DNA from: Rhizobium sp. NLR16a
Lineage (GTDB): Bacteria > Pseudomonadota > Alphaproteobacteria > Rhizobiales > Rhizobiaceae
Reading direction: 5' to 3'
Length of the DNA: 64,000 nt
Assembly (NCBI RefSeq): GCF_017948245.1
Contig: NZ_CP072867.1
Span: forward strand, 186,001-250,000
Shown in pieces: positions 34,179 to 43,317 of this stretch; position 1 is the first letter of the stretch, and each line of letters begins with the position of its first letter. A model generated the notes under the pieces. It was not told the origin of the DNA. It saw only the letters and a list, made by a program, of their open reading frames with translations, and made no database searches. Made by a program: the position numbers and the translations under genes.

Positions 34179-35795
34179 ATGTCCACATTCGCTCCCATGG
34201 CCGCCGCACTCGCCCTTCTTGTTCTGGCGGGCACGAACAGTCTCGCCAGGACGATCGAAGCTCCCGAGCGCGGCACGGTCAGAGCCGTTCTGATCGGCAT
34301 CGATCTCTATCGCAATGTCCCGCCGCTGCACGGCGCCGTCGCCGATGCCGAGGATCTTTCCCTGTCGCTGCGCTCGCTCGGGGTCGAGGACATGACGCTC
34401 TTGAAGAACGGCGCGGCCGACCGCCAGGGCATCTTCGATGCGATCGGCGCCGTCACGCAAAGGGCAGGCGAGGGCGATCTCGTCGTGCTCGGCATCGCCG
34501 GCCACGGATCGAGCGAGCCGGAGCGCGTCAAGGGCTCGAAACCCAGCGGCCGCGACGAGGTCTATGTGCTGGCCGGCTTCGATACGAGGCTGCCGGGATC
34601 GCGCGAGCGCATCTTCGGCGACGAATTCAAGGTGCTGATCCACAAGCTGGAGGAAAAAGGCGCCGAGGTGCTGTTTATCGCCGACACCTGCCATGCCGGC
34701 GGCCTCACTCGCGATGTCGACCCGCGCGGCGCCGAGATCACCTGGCGCCAGGCGCCGTCCTATACGATCGAGGAGGATGACCTGGCGCCGATTTCGACCA
34801 CGGCCGATGCCCTCTCCACCGGCTTCGATTACAAGCGGTTGACCTTTCTTGCCGCCGTCGACGACCATACCAAATCGCCGGAAATATCGATTCCCGGCAT
34901 AGCTCAGAAGCGCGGGGCGCTGAGTTATGCCACCGCCCGCGCCTTCGAAGGGGCGGCCGACCGCAACGGCGACGGCACTGTGACCCGCCGCGAGCTGTTC
35001 GAATATGTGCGCCAGTCGGTCTATCAGTTCACCGACCAGCGGCAGAACATCTTCACGCAAAGCCCGCCCGGGGCGGATCTCGACCGCGCCGTCGTCTATG
35101 CCTATGACAAAGCCGGCCCGGCGGAAGGGCAGAAATCGAATGTGCCGCCCCCGCCGCCCGAACCCGCCCCGATCACCCTTGCCGCCCTCGGTTCGGAGCC
35201 GGTGCTGGAGGCTGTCGCTCCCGCCGTCACGCCGTTCAAGCTGACGGACGATGCCAATGCCGAACTCGTCTTCGATCCGCAAAAGCGCGAGGCGATCGCC
35301 GGCGGCGATGTCGTCGCCTCCGAAGTCGGCGCCGGCGACATGCCCTTCGTCGTCGACCGGATGGCCGCGCTCGACACGCTGAAGCGGCTGTCGGAGATCA
35401 ACCCGCAAACCGTGCGGGTGACACCATCCGACAAGGTTCATCGCGACGGCGAGCGCGTCGGCGTCACGGTGTCCGAGCTTGCCGGGCGCAAGCTCGTGCT
35501 GTTCGACGTCACCGGCGATGGCACGGTGCAGTTTCTCTATCCCGGCGACAGGGAAGCCGATGCCGAGATGTCTGCGACCTTCGATCTCGATCTTTCCGTC
35601 GTCGCTCCCTTCGGCACGGACCTGCTCGTCGCGGTCACCTCCGATCAGGCGATGCCTGGTCTGGTAGAATTCCTGAAACAGAACGACCGGCGCCGCACCG
35701 CCGGCAACATCGCCAGACAGCTCGGCGAGCTTCTGCCCGAGGGCGCGCGCGTCGGATTTACGGTCCTCTATACCTCCGCCGGAGCCAGGCTATGA
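34179..35795 (+). CDS. Exported caspase-family protein with DUF4384-like C terminus
   Basis: A 538-residue protein with a signal peptide (APMAAALALLVLAGTNSLA). The caspase-like domain (RAVLIGIDLYRNVPPL from residue 35) has the dyad His109 (GIAGHGSSE) and Cys171 (FIADTCHAGG), so it should be active. After about residue 340 a Pro-rich linker leads to a DUF4384-like domain (RDGERVGVTVSEL, GTVQFLYPGD). Its last four bases overlap the start of the trypsin-caspase gene. As part of the five-gene run it is the apparently intact caspase next to one that has lost its His. The targets are unknown. Confidence 0.88.
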   Translation: MSTFAPMAAALALLVLAGTNSLARTIEAPERGTVRAVLIGIDLYRNVPPLHGAVADAEDLSLSLRSLGVEDMTLLKNGAADRQGIFDAIGAVTQRAGEGDLVVLGIAGHGSSEPERVKGSKPSGRDEVYVLAGFDTRLPGSRERIFGDEFKVLIHKLEEKGAEVLFIADTCHAGGLTRDVDPRGAEITWRQAPSYTIEEDDLAPISTTADALSTGFDYKRLTFLAAVDDHTKSPEISIPGIAQKRGALSYATARAFEGAADRNGDGTVTRRELFEYVRQSVYQFTDQRQNIFTQSPPGADLDRAVVYAYDKAGPAEGQKSNVPPPPPEPAPITLAALGSEPVLEAVAPAVTPFKLTDDANAELVFDPQKREAIAGGDVVASEVGAGDMPFVVDRMAALDTLKRLSEINPQTVRVTPSDKVHRDGERVGVTVSELAGRKLVLFDVTGDGTVQFLYPGDREADAEMSATFDLDLSVVAPFGTDLLVAVTSDQAMPGLVEFLKQNDRRRTAGNIARQLGELLPEGARVGFTVLYTSAGARL

Positions 35796-38338
35796 GCACG
35801 TCGATCAGCAAGGTCTTCAACATTGCGGCCGTCCTTCTGCTGCTGGCCGCGCCGACGTTTGCGCAGCAGGATACCGATTTTGCCGGTGAGGATGGCGGGC
35901 GGGTGATCGGCGGCCAGGCGGCGAAGAAGGGCGAATGGCCCTGGCAGGTGAAGATCCTGGCGCCCGATCCCGAGCAGCGCGGCCGCTTCGGCGGCCATTG
36001 CGGCGGCTCGCTGATTTCGCCGCGCTGGATCCTGACCGCCGCCCATTGCGTCACCAGCGGCCGTTCCGGCAAGCAGGATCTCTTCGCCCGCGACCTCCTG
36101 ATCGTCGAGGGAAAGCAGAAGATCGACAAGGTGATCTCGGTTGACGGCCCTGATAAGCCGGGGCTGTCCGTCGAGGACGTGATCATTCACGAGGATTTCG
36201 ACCGCAAGGTCTTCGCCAACGACATTGCCCTCATCAAGCTTGCCGAACCTGCCGTCTCGAAGCCGGCAATCCTCGCCTCCGCCGCCGACGAGGCCGTGGA
36301 AAGCCCCGGCCACACCGCCGTCGTCACCGGCTGGGGTTACACCAAGGCCGATCACGGCTGGGATGACAAATACCTGCCGACCGAACTGCAGGAGGTCGAG
36401 CTGCCGCTCGTCTCGCGCGAGGATTGCCGCGCCGCCTATCGCGAGAGCTCGATGCGCATGAACCCGATCGACGAGCGCAATGTCTGCGCCGGTTACGCCG
36501 AGGGCGGCAAGGATGCCTGCCAGGGCGACAGCGGCGGGCCGCTGGTCGCGCAGCGCCCCGACAAGCGCTGGATCCAGCTCGGCATCGTCAGCTGGGGCGC
36601 CGGCTGCGCCGAGGCCGAACATTACGGGGTCTATACCCGCGTCGCCGCCTTCCGCGACTGGATCGCCGCCAGGACGGACGGTGACGTGCCGAACGCGCCC
36701 GACACTTCGGCTGCTGCCGCCGAGGATCAGGTGGCGGCAATCGACACCAAGCGCCGGCCTGCTGCAAGCGAGACGACGGCCGGCACCAAGCAGAAGCAGA
36801 CGCCGGCTGCACAGCTCGAGGCCAACCTTGCAATTACGACGCCGCCCGGCAGCACGACCGCGCCTGCGGAAACGACGGAGACTCCAGCATCGCCTTCGCC
36901 CGAAGGCAGCCAGCCCGAGGTTCAGGCGCCGGCCGCCGAGCTGCCCATGGCAGTGCGTTCTCCCGGCGACCGCGCGCTTCTGATCGGCATCGACGATTAT
37001 GAGATGCGCGAGGCGAAGCTGACCGGCTCGGTCGACGATGTGAAGGCGATGCAGCTCTTCCTCGTCAAGACGGTCGGCTACCGTCCGGAACAGATCCACA
37101 CGCTCACCAATCGCAAGGCCACCCGCGCGGCGATCCTTGCCGAGATCGACGACTGGCTGGTGCGCCAGTCTCAAGCCGGCAGCCGCGTCTTCCTCTATTT
37201 CAGCGGCCAGGGCTCCGAGGAAATGGGCGCCGAGGCGACGACGAGCCCGACACTGGTTGCCGCCGATGCCAAGCTGGTGCGCGAGGGGGCCAAGGTGACC
37301 GTCACCAACCAGATCCGCGAGACCGAAATCGCCGCACGGCTGAACAGCCTCAGGGACCGCCGCGTCACGCTGCTGATCGATGCCTGCCATGTCGGCCCCG
37401 GCAGCCGCAGCGCGGTGGCCGCGCCCGCCGGCGGCACGGTGCGCTGCCTCGGCCCGGCTCTGGCGTCGCTGCAGCCGCCGAACCGCTCTGGCAAGGAAGC
37501 GAAATTCTCCTTCGGCGGCGAAACGGCGATGGTCTGGTCGGCGGTCAATGCCGGGCAATGGGCGCTGGTCGATACCGGGGCCAAACCGCCGCTCGGCGTC
37601 TTCACCCGCCGCTTCATCGAAGGCGTGCAGGAAGGGGTGGCGCGCGCTTCCGACAAGCCTGACGTCAGCAACGCCGCCCTGCTTGATTATGTCAGGCGCA
37701 AATCGGACGAATATTGCCGGGCCCATTCCGAGGACTGCCGCTTCACGCCGGTGCCGCAATTCTACGGCCTCCCGGATGCGCTTGGCCGCGACGTCGTCAC
37801 CGGAGAGGAGGCGAAGACCCCGGTCGCCGCCGTCGAAAACACGCTGAAGACCGACAATGAGGCGGGCGTGGCCGTCGACGTGCTGCCCGGCACCTCGGTC
37901 AGCATCGGCGACAAGGTGGCGATGCGCGTCTCCACCAAGAAATCAGGCTACCTGATCCTCGTCGATATCGACGCCGCCGGCAAGCTGACGCAGCTCTATC
38001 CCAACAAGCGCTCGATGGGCCTGAAGCCGACGGCGAAGGGCGGCGACAACCGGCTCGATCCGGCCCGGCCGGTGGTCGTGCCGGATGCCCGCAATCCCTA
38101 TATCGGTTTCGAATATGTGGTGGAGGGGCCGGCCGGCGTCGGCATGGTCGTCGCCATTCTCAGCGACAAGCCGATCGAAGTGCTCGACCTGCCTGACGTG
38201 CCGACACCGCTCGTCGGCCAGCGCGCCGCCTTCAACTATGTCTACGACCTCGCCCGCAGCCTCAGGATCGTCGGCGACGACGAGACCGGCGTCCAGGGCA
38301 AATGGTCGTTCGATTCCAAATTCTATCGCATCCGCTGA
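35792..38338 (+). CDS. Trypsin-like zymogen fused to caspase-like and DUF4384 domains
   Basis: An 848-residue exported fusion. The signal peptide (residues 1 to 24) and a short propeptide end at Arg37, followed by VIGG, the classic activation cleavage. The S1 trypsin domain (38 to about 295) has His85 (LTAAHC), Asp144 (NDIAL) and Ser247 (GDSGGP). Asp241 sits at the position that selects Arg/Lys (chymotrypsin 189), and paired cysteines are present. A Thr/Pro/Ala linker leads to a caspase-like domain from about 393 (DRALLIGIDDYEM). There Cys532 (IDACH) is kept, but the His is Gln473 (YFSGQGSEE, codon CAG), so this half is probably inactive. A DUF4384 domain begins near 695. The serpin gene follows 11 bases later. 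Confidence 0.9.
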   Translation: MSTSISKVFNIAAVLLLLAAPTFAQQDTDFAGEDGGRVIGGQAAKKGEWPWQVKILAPDPEQRGRFGGHCGGSLISPRWILTAAHCVTSGRSGKQDLFARDLLIVEGKQKIDKVISVDGPDKPGLSVEDVIIHEDFDRKVFANDIALIKLAEPAVSKPAILASAADEAVESPGHTAVVTGWGYTKADHGWDDKYLPTELQEVELPLVSREDCRAAYRESSMRMNPIDERNVCAGYAEGGKDACQGDSGGPLVAQRPDKRWIQLGIVSWGAGCAEAEHYGVYTRVAAFRDWIAARTDGDVPNAPDTSAAAAEDQVAAIDTKRRPAASETTAGTKQKQTPAAQLEANLAITTPPGSTTAPAETTETPASPSPEGSQPEVQAPAAELPMAVRSPGDRALLIGIDDYEMREAKLTGSVDDVKAMQLFLVKTVGYRPEQIHTLTNRKATRAAILAEIDDWLVRQSQAGSRVFLYFSGQGSEEMGAEATTSPTLVAADAKLVREGAKVTVTNQIRETEIAARLNSLRDRRVTLLIDACHVGPGSRSAVAAPAGGTVRCLGPALASLQPPNRSGKEAKFSFGGETAMVWSAVNAGQWALVDTGAKPPLGVFTRRFIEGVQEGVARASDKPDVSNAALLDYVRRKSDEYCRAHSEDCRFTPVPQFYGLPDALGRDVVTGEEAKTPVAAVENTLKTDNEAGVAVDVLPGTSVSIGDKVAMRVSTKKSGYLILVDIDAAGKLTQLYPNKRSMGLKPTAKGGDNRLDPARPVVVPDARNPYIGFEYVVEGPAGVGMVVAILSDKPIEVLDLPDVPTPLVGQRAAFNYVYDLARSLRIVGDDETGVQGKWSFDSKFYRIR

Positions 38339-38349
38339 AAGGGAGGCGA

Positions 38350-39534
38350 ATGATGTCGAGATCCATTCTGCTGGCGGGCCTTTCCGCTTCCCTGATGGCG
38401 CTGGCGCCCGCCCATGCGGGCGATGCCACCGACACCAGGGCGGTCCTTGCCGCCCAGGCCGGGCTTGCCGTCGACCTGATCGACCGCACGCTGGCGAAAG
38501 AGGGGGCGGCCAACATCATGGTGTCGCCGGCAAGCCTTGCCGCCGCGCTGGGTCTCGCGAGCCTCGGCGCCTCGGATGCGGGCAAGGCGGCCATCGCACG
38601 GGGGCTGGGTTTCGGCGATGCGGTCAAGGGGCCGGAGAAGGTGCTCGACGAGATGAACCCGAAGACGCCGCCGGCGGCGGATGCGCCGCTGGCCTCAGGT
38701 GTTGCGATCGTCTTCGACGACAAGCTGGCGCTCCTCCCCGATGCCCTCCCCATGCTGGCCGGTCACCGTATCAAGCCGTCGATCGAGGATCTCGATCAGC
38801 CCCAATCCGTCGAGCACATCAACGGCTGGGTCAGGCAGGCGACGCGCGACGCCATTCCGGCGATCCTGGAAACGCCGCCCGGCGGCGGCTTCATCAGCCT
38901 CGGCGCGCTCTCCTTCAAGGCGCGCTGGAAAACCGCCTTCGAGGCTCAGAGCCCGGCCGCCCCGTTTCGGCGGCCGGACGGCTCGACGGTCTCGGTGCCG
39001 ATGATGCATCTTGCCGGCGACGGCCAGAAATTCCGCGTCGACGATCGTTTCGCAGCCGTCGACCTCGCCTATTCTGGTGAAACCTACCGCATGGTGGTGA
39101 TCGCGGCGCGCTCGGAAAAGGGTGTCGGCGGTTCCGATCTCAAAACCCTTGCCTCCTGGCTCCAGGGCGAGAAATTCGAAGCCGCCAAGGGGGAAATCTT
39201 CCTGCCCCGCTTTTCCCTCAATGACGGGCGTGATTTGATGCCGACACTCCATGCCATGGGCCTTTCGCCTGATAAGGCGAGCGATGCGGCTTTTCCCAGG
39301 TTCACCACGGAAAACATCAGCTTGTCGCGCGTTCTGCAGAAGACGATGATCAAGGTCGATGAGAATGGCACGGAAGCGGCGGCGGCAACGGCCGTGGTCA
39401 CCGAGCGCAGCATCGATCCGAAACTGGTGCGCGTGAGCGCCGACGCCCGTTTCGCCTTCGCGCTTCGCGATACGAAGACCGGCCTGTTTCTCGCCGCCGG
39501 CCTGATCGGCGATCCGCTTCTGGCGGGTGAATGA
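38350..39534 (+). CDS. Serpin-family protease inhibitor (exported)
   Basis: A 394-residue serpin with a signal peptide (residues 1 to about 23, APAHA). Family motifs run throughout: ANIMVSPASLAAALGLASLGA at 54 to 74 (shown shortened as NIMVSPASLAAAL), INGWVRQATRDAIP, LGALSFKARWKTAF, VPMMH and EIFLPRFSL. The reactive loop hinge ENGTEAAAATAVV (338 to 350) is the small-residue type of inhibitory serpins. It is followed by TERSIDP, with Arg353-Ser354 the likely scissile bond, close to the antithrombin pattern. It would trap Arg-specific trypsin-like enzymes, and such an enzyme is encoded 11 bases upstream. GGGAGG precedes the ATG. Confidence 0.92.
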   Translation: MMSRSILLAGLSASLMALAPAHAGDATDTRAVLAAQAGLAVDLIDRTLAKEGAANIMVSPASLAAALGLASLGASDAGKAAIARGLGFGDAVKGPEKVLDEMNPKTPPAADAPLASGVAIVFDDKLALLPDALPMLAGHRIKPSIEDLDQPQSVEHINGWVRQATRDAIPAILETPPGGGFISLGALSFKARWKTAFEAQSPAAPFRRPDGSTVSVPMMHLAGDGQKFRVDDRFAAVDLAYSGETYRMVVIAARSEKGVGGSDLKTLASWLQGEKFEAAKGEIFLPRFSLNDGRDLMPTLHAMGLSPDKASDAAFPRFTTENISLSRVLQKTMIKVDENGTEAAAATAVVTERSIDPKLVRVSADARFAFALRDTKTGLFLAAGLIGDPLLAGE

Positions 39535-39575
39535 CATGCGCTTTGATGAAGACAAAATGGCAGGGGGACACGTGC

Positions 39576-41981
39576 ATGAGAAGTGATCTGATCGCCCGCT
39601 ACACGATCGGCGAGCCGGTCTATGAAAACGAGTTCATCGTCTATCCGGCTCAGGACAAGCGGATGGATCGTTCGGTCTTCATCGTCGCGCCCGATGTGGC
39701 GCTGAAACTGGACAAGGCCCGCTTCGAGCGGGTCTGGACCTCGGTCAACGAGGCCAAATCGCTGACGGCGCGGCGCTTCGTCGAGATCGAGGATCTGATC
39801 CCGCCATCGCCGGAAGACGACAACTTTTATATCGTCGAGAAGCGGCCGTCGAAGACGCTGCACCAGTATCTCGAGGAAACCGAGATGGTCGCCTATGACC
39901 GCGCCATCGAGATCGGCCGCCATATCCTCGAAGGGCTGGCGACGCTGCACGGGGCCGGTTACGCCCACAATGCCCTGACCGACCAGTGCATCTACGTGTC
40001 GGAGGATTATTCCGGCCTCTCGGTCCGGATCGGCAACCTGCACCTGATCTCCAAGATCGGCGAGCACATCATCCCGCCCTATGCGCCGGAATTCGGCGCG
40101 CCGGAGATCTATGCCAGCGGCACATTCTCGGCCTCCGCCGCACTCGACATCTATGCGATGGGCATGATCGCCTACAAGCTCTTCCTGCCGCGGCAGACCT
40201 ATGCCAGCGTCTTCGACAGCGTCATGGTCTGGGAGGACGAGCACCAGCGCGAGCAGAGCTGGAAGAACATCCATCTCGACCCCTCCAACATCTTCCCGCG
40301 CCTCGACGTGCTGATCCCCGGATTTCCCGAGGGCCTGGCCAGCCTGATCGAGAGAATGCTGAGCCGCGATCCGGCCCAGCGACCGCGCATGGGCGCCGAT
40401 GCGCTCGGCGAATTCAGCCGCGTCACCACGGGCATCCAGCCGATGGCCTGGGACCCGCGCGGCGGCATGCCGCAACAGCCGGAAGCGCCGAAGCGGAAGA
40501 AATGGACGCTGGCGCATTTCTCGATGATCGGTGCGCTGCTCCTGATCTGCATCGGTGTCGGCGTCGTCACGATCCCGAAGCTGCTGCGCCCCGATCCCAA
40601 GCTCGTCGCCGATGTCGGCACCTGGAAGAAGGAGGCCGAAAGCCGCAGGGACAAAGCCGTCGCCGCCAAGGCGCCGGAACGCCCCTCCGGCGACGAGGCG
40701 AAGCTCTCCTATGATGCCGGCGCCGCCGCACTGACCGAGGCTAATGCCGCCCTCAAGGATGAGGACTACAAGAAGGCGCTTCCGGGCTATCAGAAGGCCG
40801 CCATCAGCCTTGGCAAATCGCTGATCTCAATCTCGAAAGAAAACGCTGAAAAGGCCAAATCGGCCGCTGCCGCCGCCGGCGGCGACAAGGCCCCGAGTTT
40901 TGCCGAGGCCGACAGCAAGATGAAGGCCGCCGCCGACAGCGCCGCCGCCCAGCAGATGCATGGCGCGGTCGACAACTATGAAGCAGCGAAAACGGCTTAC
41001 GACGATCTCGCCAAGGGGCTGACCGCGCTGTCGGCAGCCGAAAAGGACGCCACGGCAAAACGCGAAACCGTCACCCGCATCGGCGCCGGCGACAGCCCCG
41101 ACGTCGCCAAGGCGAGCGGCCTGATGACCGAGGCCAAGGCCAAGGCCGAGCAATGGCAGCTGCCGGCCGCGACCTCCGGCTACGGCGACGCCGCCAAGCT
41201 CTTCGCCGCACTGATATCGGATGTGATGGCGGCCAAGGACGAGGCGACGGCGCTGAGGCAGAAAGTCACCGATCTCCACGCCTCGCTGACGACGCGCGCC
41301 GGCCCCACTGATCCGACACTTGCCGCGCTGGCGCCGAAGCTCACCGAGGCCGATGGCCGCTACACCGCCGAGGCCTACAAGCTCGCCATCGCAGCCTATC
41401 AGCCGATCCTGACCGATCTCCAAGCGCTCTCGGCGCGCGGCTTCTGCCCGGTTGCACCCAATGTCGCCTTCGAGACCATCCCTGCCGGCAGCTATCCGCT
41501 CGACAACGTCCGGCTGATGACCTCGTCGCTGAAGGAGCTCGGCGGCATGCTCGGCGTCGCCAATGGCGCCGTGAAGGTCGAAAAATCCTTCTGCATGCAG
41601 GCCAAGGCGGTCACCCGCGCCGAGATGGCCGAGTATTACACCGCCAACTCAGACCCGGCCTCCGCCCAGGCCTATGCCGGCAATCCCGAGCAGCCGGCCG
41701 ACGACGTGCCGCTCGCCGAGGCGCAGAACTATACCGCCTGGCTGTCGAAACAGCTGAACGCCCCCGTCCACCTGCCGTCGGCGACCGAATGGATGGCCAG
41801 CGCCGTCAAGCTGACGACGGAAAAACTGCCCGACAACGGCGACATCATCCTGCAATGGAGCGCCACCCCCTGCGAAGCCGGCGGCAACGTCGCCTTCATG
41901 GCCCAGGAGGGCTCCACTTTCGTCGTCTGCTCGGATGCTTCGGCCGGCGGGATTTTTCGGGTGAGCGCCGAATTGAAGTGA
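39576..41981 (+). CDS. Membrane pseudokinase with SUMF1/formylglycine-enzyme-like C-terminal domain
   Basis: An 801-residue membrane protein. Residues 1 to about 290 have a protein-kinase fold: the APE-like GAPEIYA at 174 to 180, DIYAMGMIAYKLF at 191 to 203 and RMLSRDPAQRPRM. The catalytic HRD is HNA (131 to 133), and DFG is replaced by GNL (153 to 155), so phosphotransfer is unlikely. One membrane segment lies at about 312 to 336. A long Ala/Lys/Glu helical region follows, then a C-terminal SUMF1-like domain (KSFCMQAKAVTRAEMAEYY, VHLPSATEWMA). The ATG at 39576 has GGGGGA upstream. It closes the run of five genes and could sense or scaffold the envelope proteases. Confidence 0.85.
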   Translation: MRSDLIARYTIGEPVYENEFIVYPAQDKRMDRSVFIVAPDVALKLDKARFERVWTSVNEAKSLTARRFVEIEDLIPPSPEDDNFYIVEKRPSKTLHQYLEETEMVAYDRAIEIGRHILEGLATLHGAGYAHNALTDQCIYVSEDYSGLSVRIGNLHLISKIGEHIIPPYAPEFGAPEIYASGTFSASAALDIYAMGMIAYKLFLPRQTYASVFDSVMVWEDEHQREQSWKNIHLDPSNIFPRLDVLIPGFPEGLASLIERMLSRDPAQRPRMGADALGEFSRVTTGIQPMAWDPRGGMPQQPEAPKRKKWTLAHFSMIGALLLICIGVGVVTIPKLLRPDPKLVADVGTWKKEAESRRDKAVAAKAPERPSGDEAKLSYDAGAAALTEANAALKDEDYKKALPGYQKAAISLGKSLISISKENAEKAKSAAAAAGGDKAPSFAEADSKMKAAADSAAAQQMHGAVDNYEAAKTAYDDLAKGLTALSAAEKDATAKRETVTRIGAGDSPDVAKASGLMTEAKAKAEQWQLPAATSGYGDAAKLFAALISDVMAAKDEATALRQKVTDLHASLTTRAGPTDPTLAALAPKLTEADGRYTAEAYKLAIAAYQPILTDLQALSARGFCPVAPNVAFETIPAGSYPLDNVRLMTSSLKELGGMLGVANGAVKVEKSFCMQAKAVTRAEMAEYYTANSDPASAQAYAGNPEQPADDVPLAEAQNYTAWLSKQLNAPVHLPSATEWMASAVKLTTEKLPDNGDIILQWSATPCEAGGNVAFMAQEGSTFVVCSDASAGGIFRVSAELK

Positions 41982-41984
41982 GCA

Positions 41985-42200
41985 GGCAGAAGGGTGGGAC
42001 TGAGCGGGTGAGCTGTGTGCCCCATCTTCTCCCCACTCGGGAATTCTATGGAGGGAAAGGCTCGTTCGTTTTGACAGTATCGGCGCCCCTCGCTCCCTCT
42101 TCTCCCCTCGGGGGTCCGAAGGACGGGTTGAGACCCGTGGCTCAACCCCGGTCGGTGGCCCTAGGGCGGATGAGGGGGCCACACGGCACGCCATTCATAG
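41985..42200. repeat. Rhizobial-type intergenic repeat remnants
   Basis: The 335-base gap before the NYN gene contains CCCCATCTTCTCCCC, CTCTTCTCCCCTCGGGG and GGATGAGGGGGCC. These are pieces of the CTCATCC / TTCTCCCC elements scattered between rhizobial genes. No gene was seen. Confidence 0.45.
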
Positions 42201-42316
42201 TCCCTTTAGCTGCTCTCATTCGCGATAGGCGAAACGTGATGCAACCGCATGGTTGAAGGAACTACAGAGTTAGCCAGCTTGAATTTGGGGCCTATCAATC
42301 ACCACGGAGCTTTGAC

Positions 42317-43069
42317 ATGCCTGAACCACGCTCGCCACGTCTTGCTGTTCTAATCGACGCTGACAACGCCTCCGCAAAGATCGTTGACGGTCTATTCGAG
42401 GAAATAGCCAAGATCGGCGAAGCGAGCGTGCGGCGCATCTATGGCGACTTCGCCAATGCTCGCTCCAAGGCATGGATCGACGTCCTCGCAAGACACGCGA
42501 TCATCCCTCAACAACAGTTTGCCTACACCACGGGCAAGAACGCATCAGACATCACGCTGGTCATCGATGCGATGGACTTGCTGCATAGTGGCCGCTTCGA
42601 CGGTTTCTGCCTGGTGTCATCAGATAGCGATTTCACGCGTCTCGCCTCACGCATTCGGGAACAAGGGATCGATGTCTTCGGCTTCGGGGAGCAGAAGACG
42701 CCGGAGAGCTTCCGCCAGGCATGCCGGCGGTTCATCTACACGGAAAATCTGACGCCTTCGGTCGTGTCGAACGGAACGGACGCCGCACAGGTTGCGTCTT
42801 CCCTACGGCCGCCGAGCGCCGCAACACCGATCATCAAAAGAGTAATCGCGCAGATGGAAACCGAGGATGGATGGATCCCGCTCGGCGCGGTCGGAACCCA
42901 ACTTGCCAATCTCGCATCCGACTTCGACCCACGGACGTTCGGATTCAAGAAGTTGAGCGATCTGATTAAGAAGACGAACTCCTTCGAGGTCGATCATGCC
43001 GAAGGCGGGCAATTTCGTATCCGCCTGAAACCTGCGCCAACAAAAAGCAGGGTGAAGCCGGCAACCTAA
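42317..43069 (+). CDS. NYN/LabA-type ribonuclease-like protein with OST-HTH (LOTUS) domain
   Basis: A 250-residue protein. Residues 9 to about 155 form a NYN (PIN-like) domain with acidic metal sites: AVLIDADNAS, YGDF, the helix GKNASDITLVIDAMDLLHSG and LVSSDSDFTRLA. The C-terminal part from about 175 (IKRVIAQMETEDGWIPLG, LSDLIKKTN, FRIRLKP) is an OST-HTH/LOTUS RNA-binding domain. Together these suggest RNA cleavage or RNA surveillance. An appropriate GGAG site precedes the ATG at 42317. It stands alone at the edge of the defence island. Confidence 0.9.
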   Translation: MPEPRSPRLAVLIDADNASAKIVDGLFEEIAKIGEASVRRIYGDFANARSKAWIDVLARHAIIPQQQFAYTTGKNASDITLVIDAMDLLHSGRFDGFCLVSSDSDFTRLASRIREQGIDVFGFGEQKTPESFRQACRRFIYTENLTPSVVSNGTDAAQVASSLRPPSAATPIIKRVIAQMETEDGWIPLGAVGTQLANLASDFDPRTFGFKKLSDLIKKTNSFEVDHAEGGQFRIRLKPAPTKSRVKPAT

Positions 43070-43317
43070 CGCATCGGCAGATAACGCTGATTGGATCTCA
43101 GATCCCGCGAGGGTTTGCGTTTCGATATGATTTGGATTGTCGCTCCCTCTGCTTCGGCGGCGGCCTCGTCAGCGTAAGCGCCGAATTACGGCGAACTTTC
43201 ATTCACAAATTCGCGTTCAAGCCGTGTCTAACGACAAATTTCAATTCCAAATTTTTAAATACGCGCGTACATTGAACATGGGGACTGTAGTATCCGTGCG
43301 TTGAGGGGTCGGGGAAA

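Noticed and set aside
32169..37759. Long minus-strand frames (529, 551 and 663 codons) across the DUF4384, caspase and trypsin genes
   Set aside because: They are antisense shadows of genes with signal peptides, catalytic motifs and ribosome sites.
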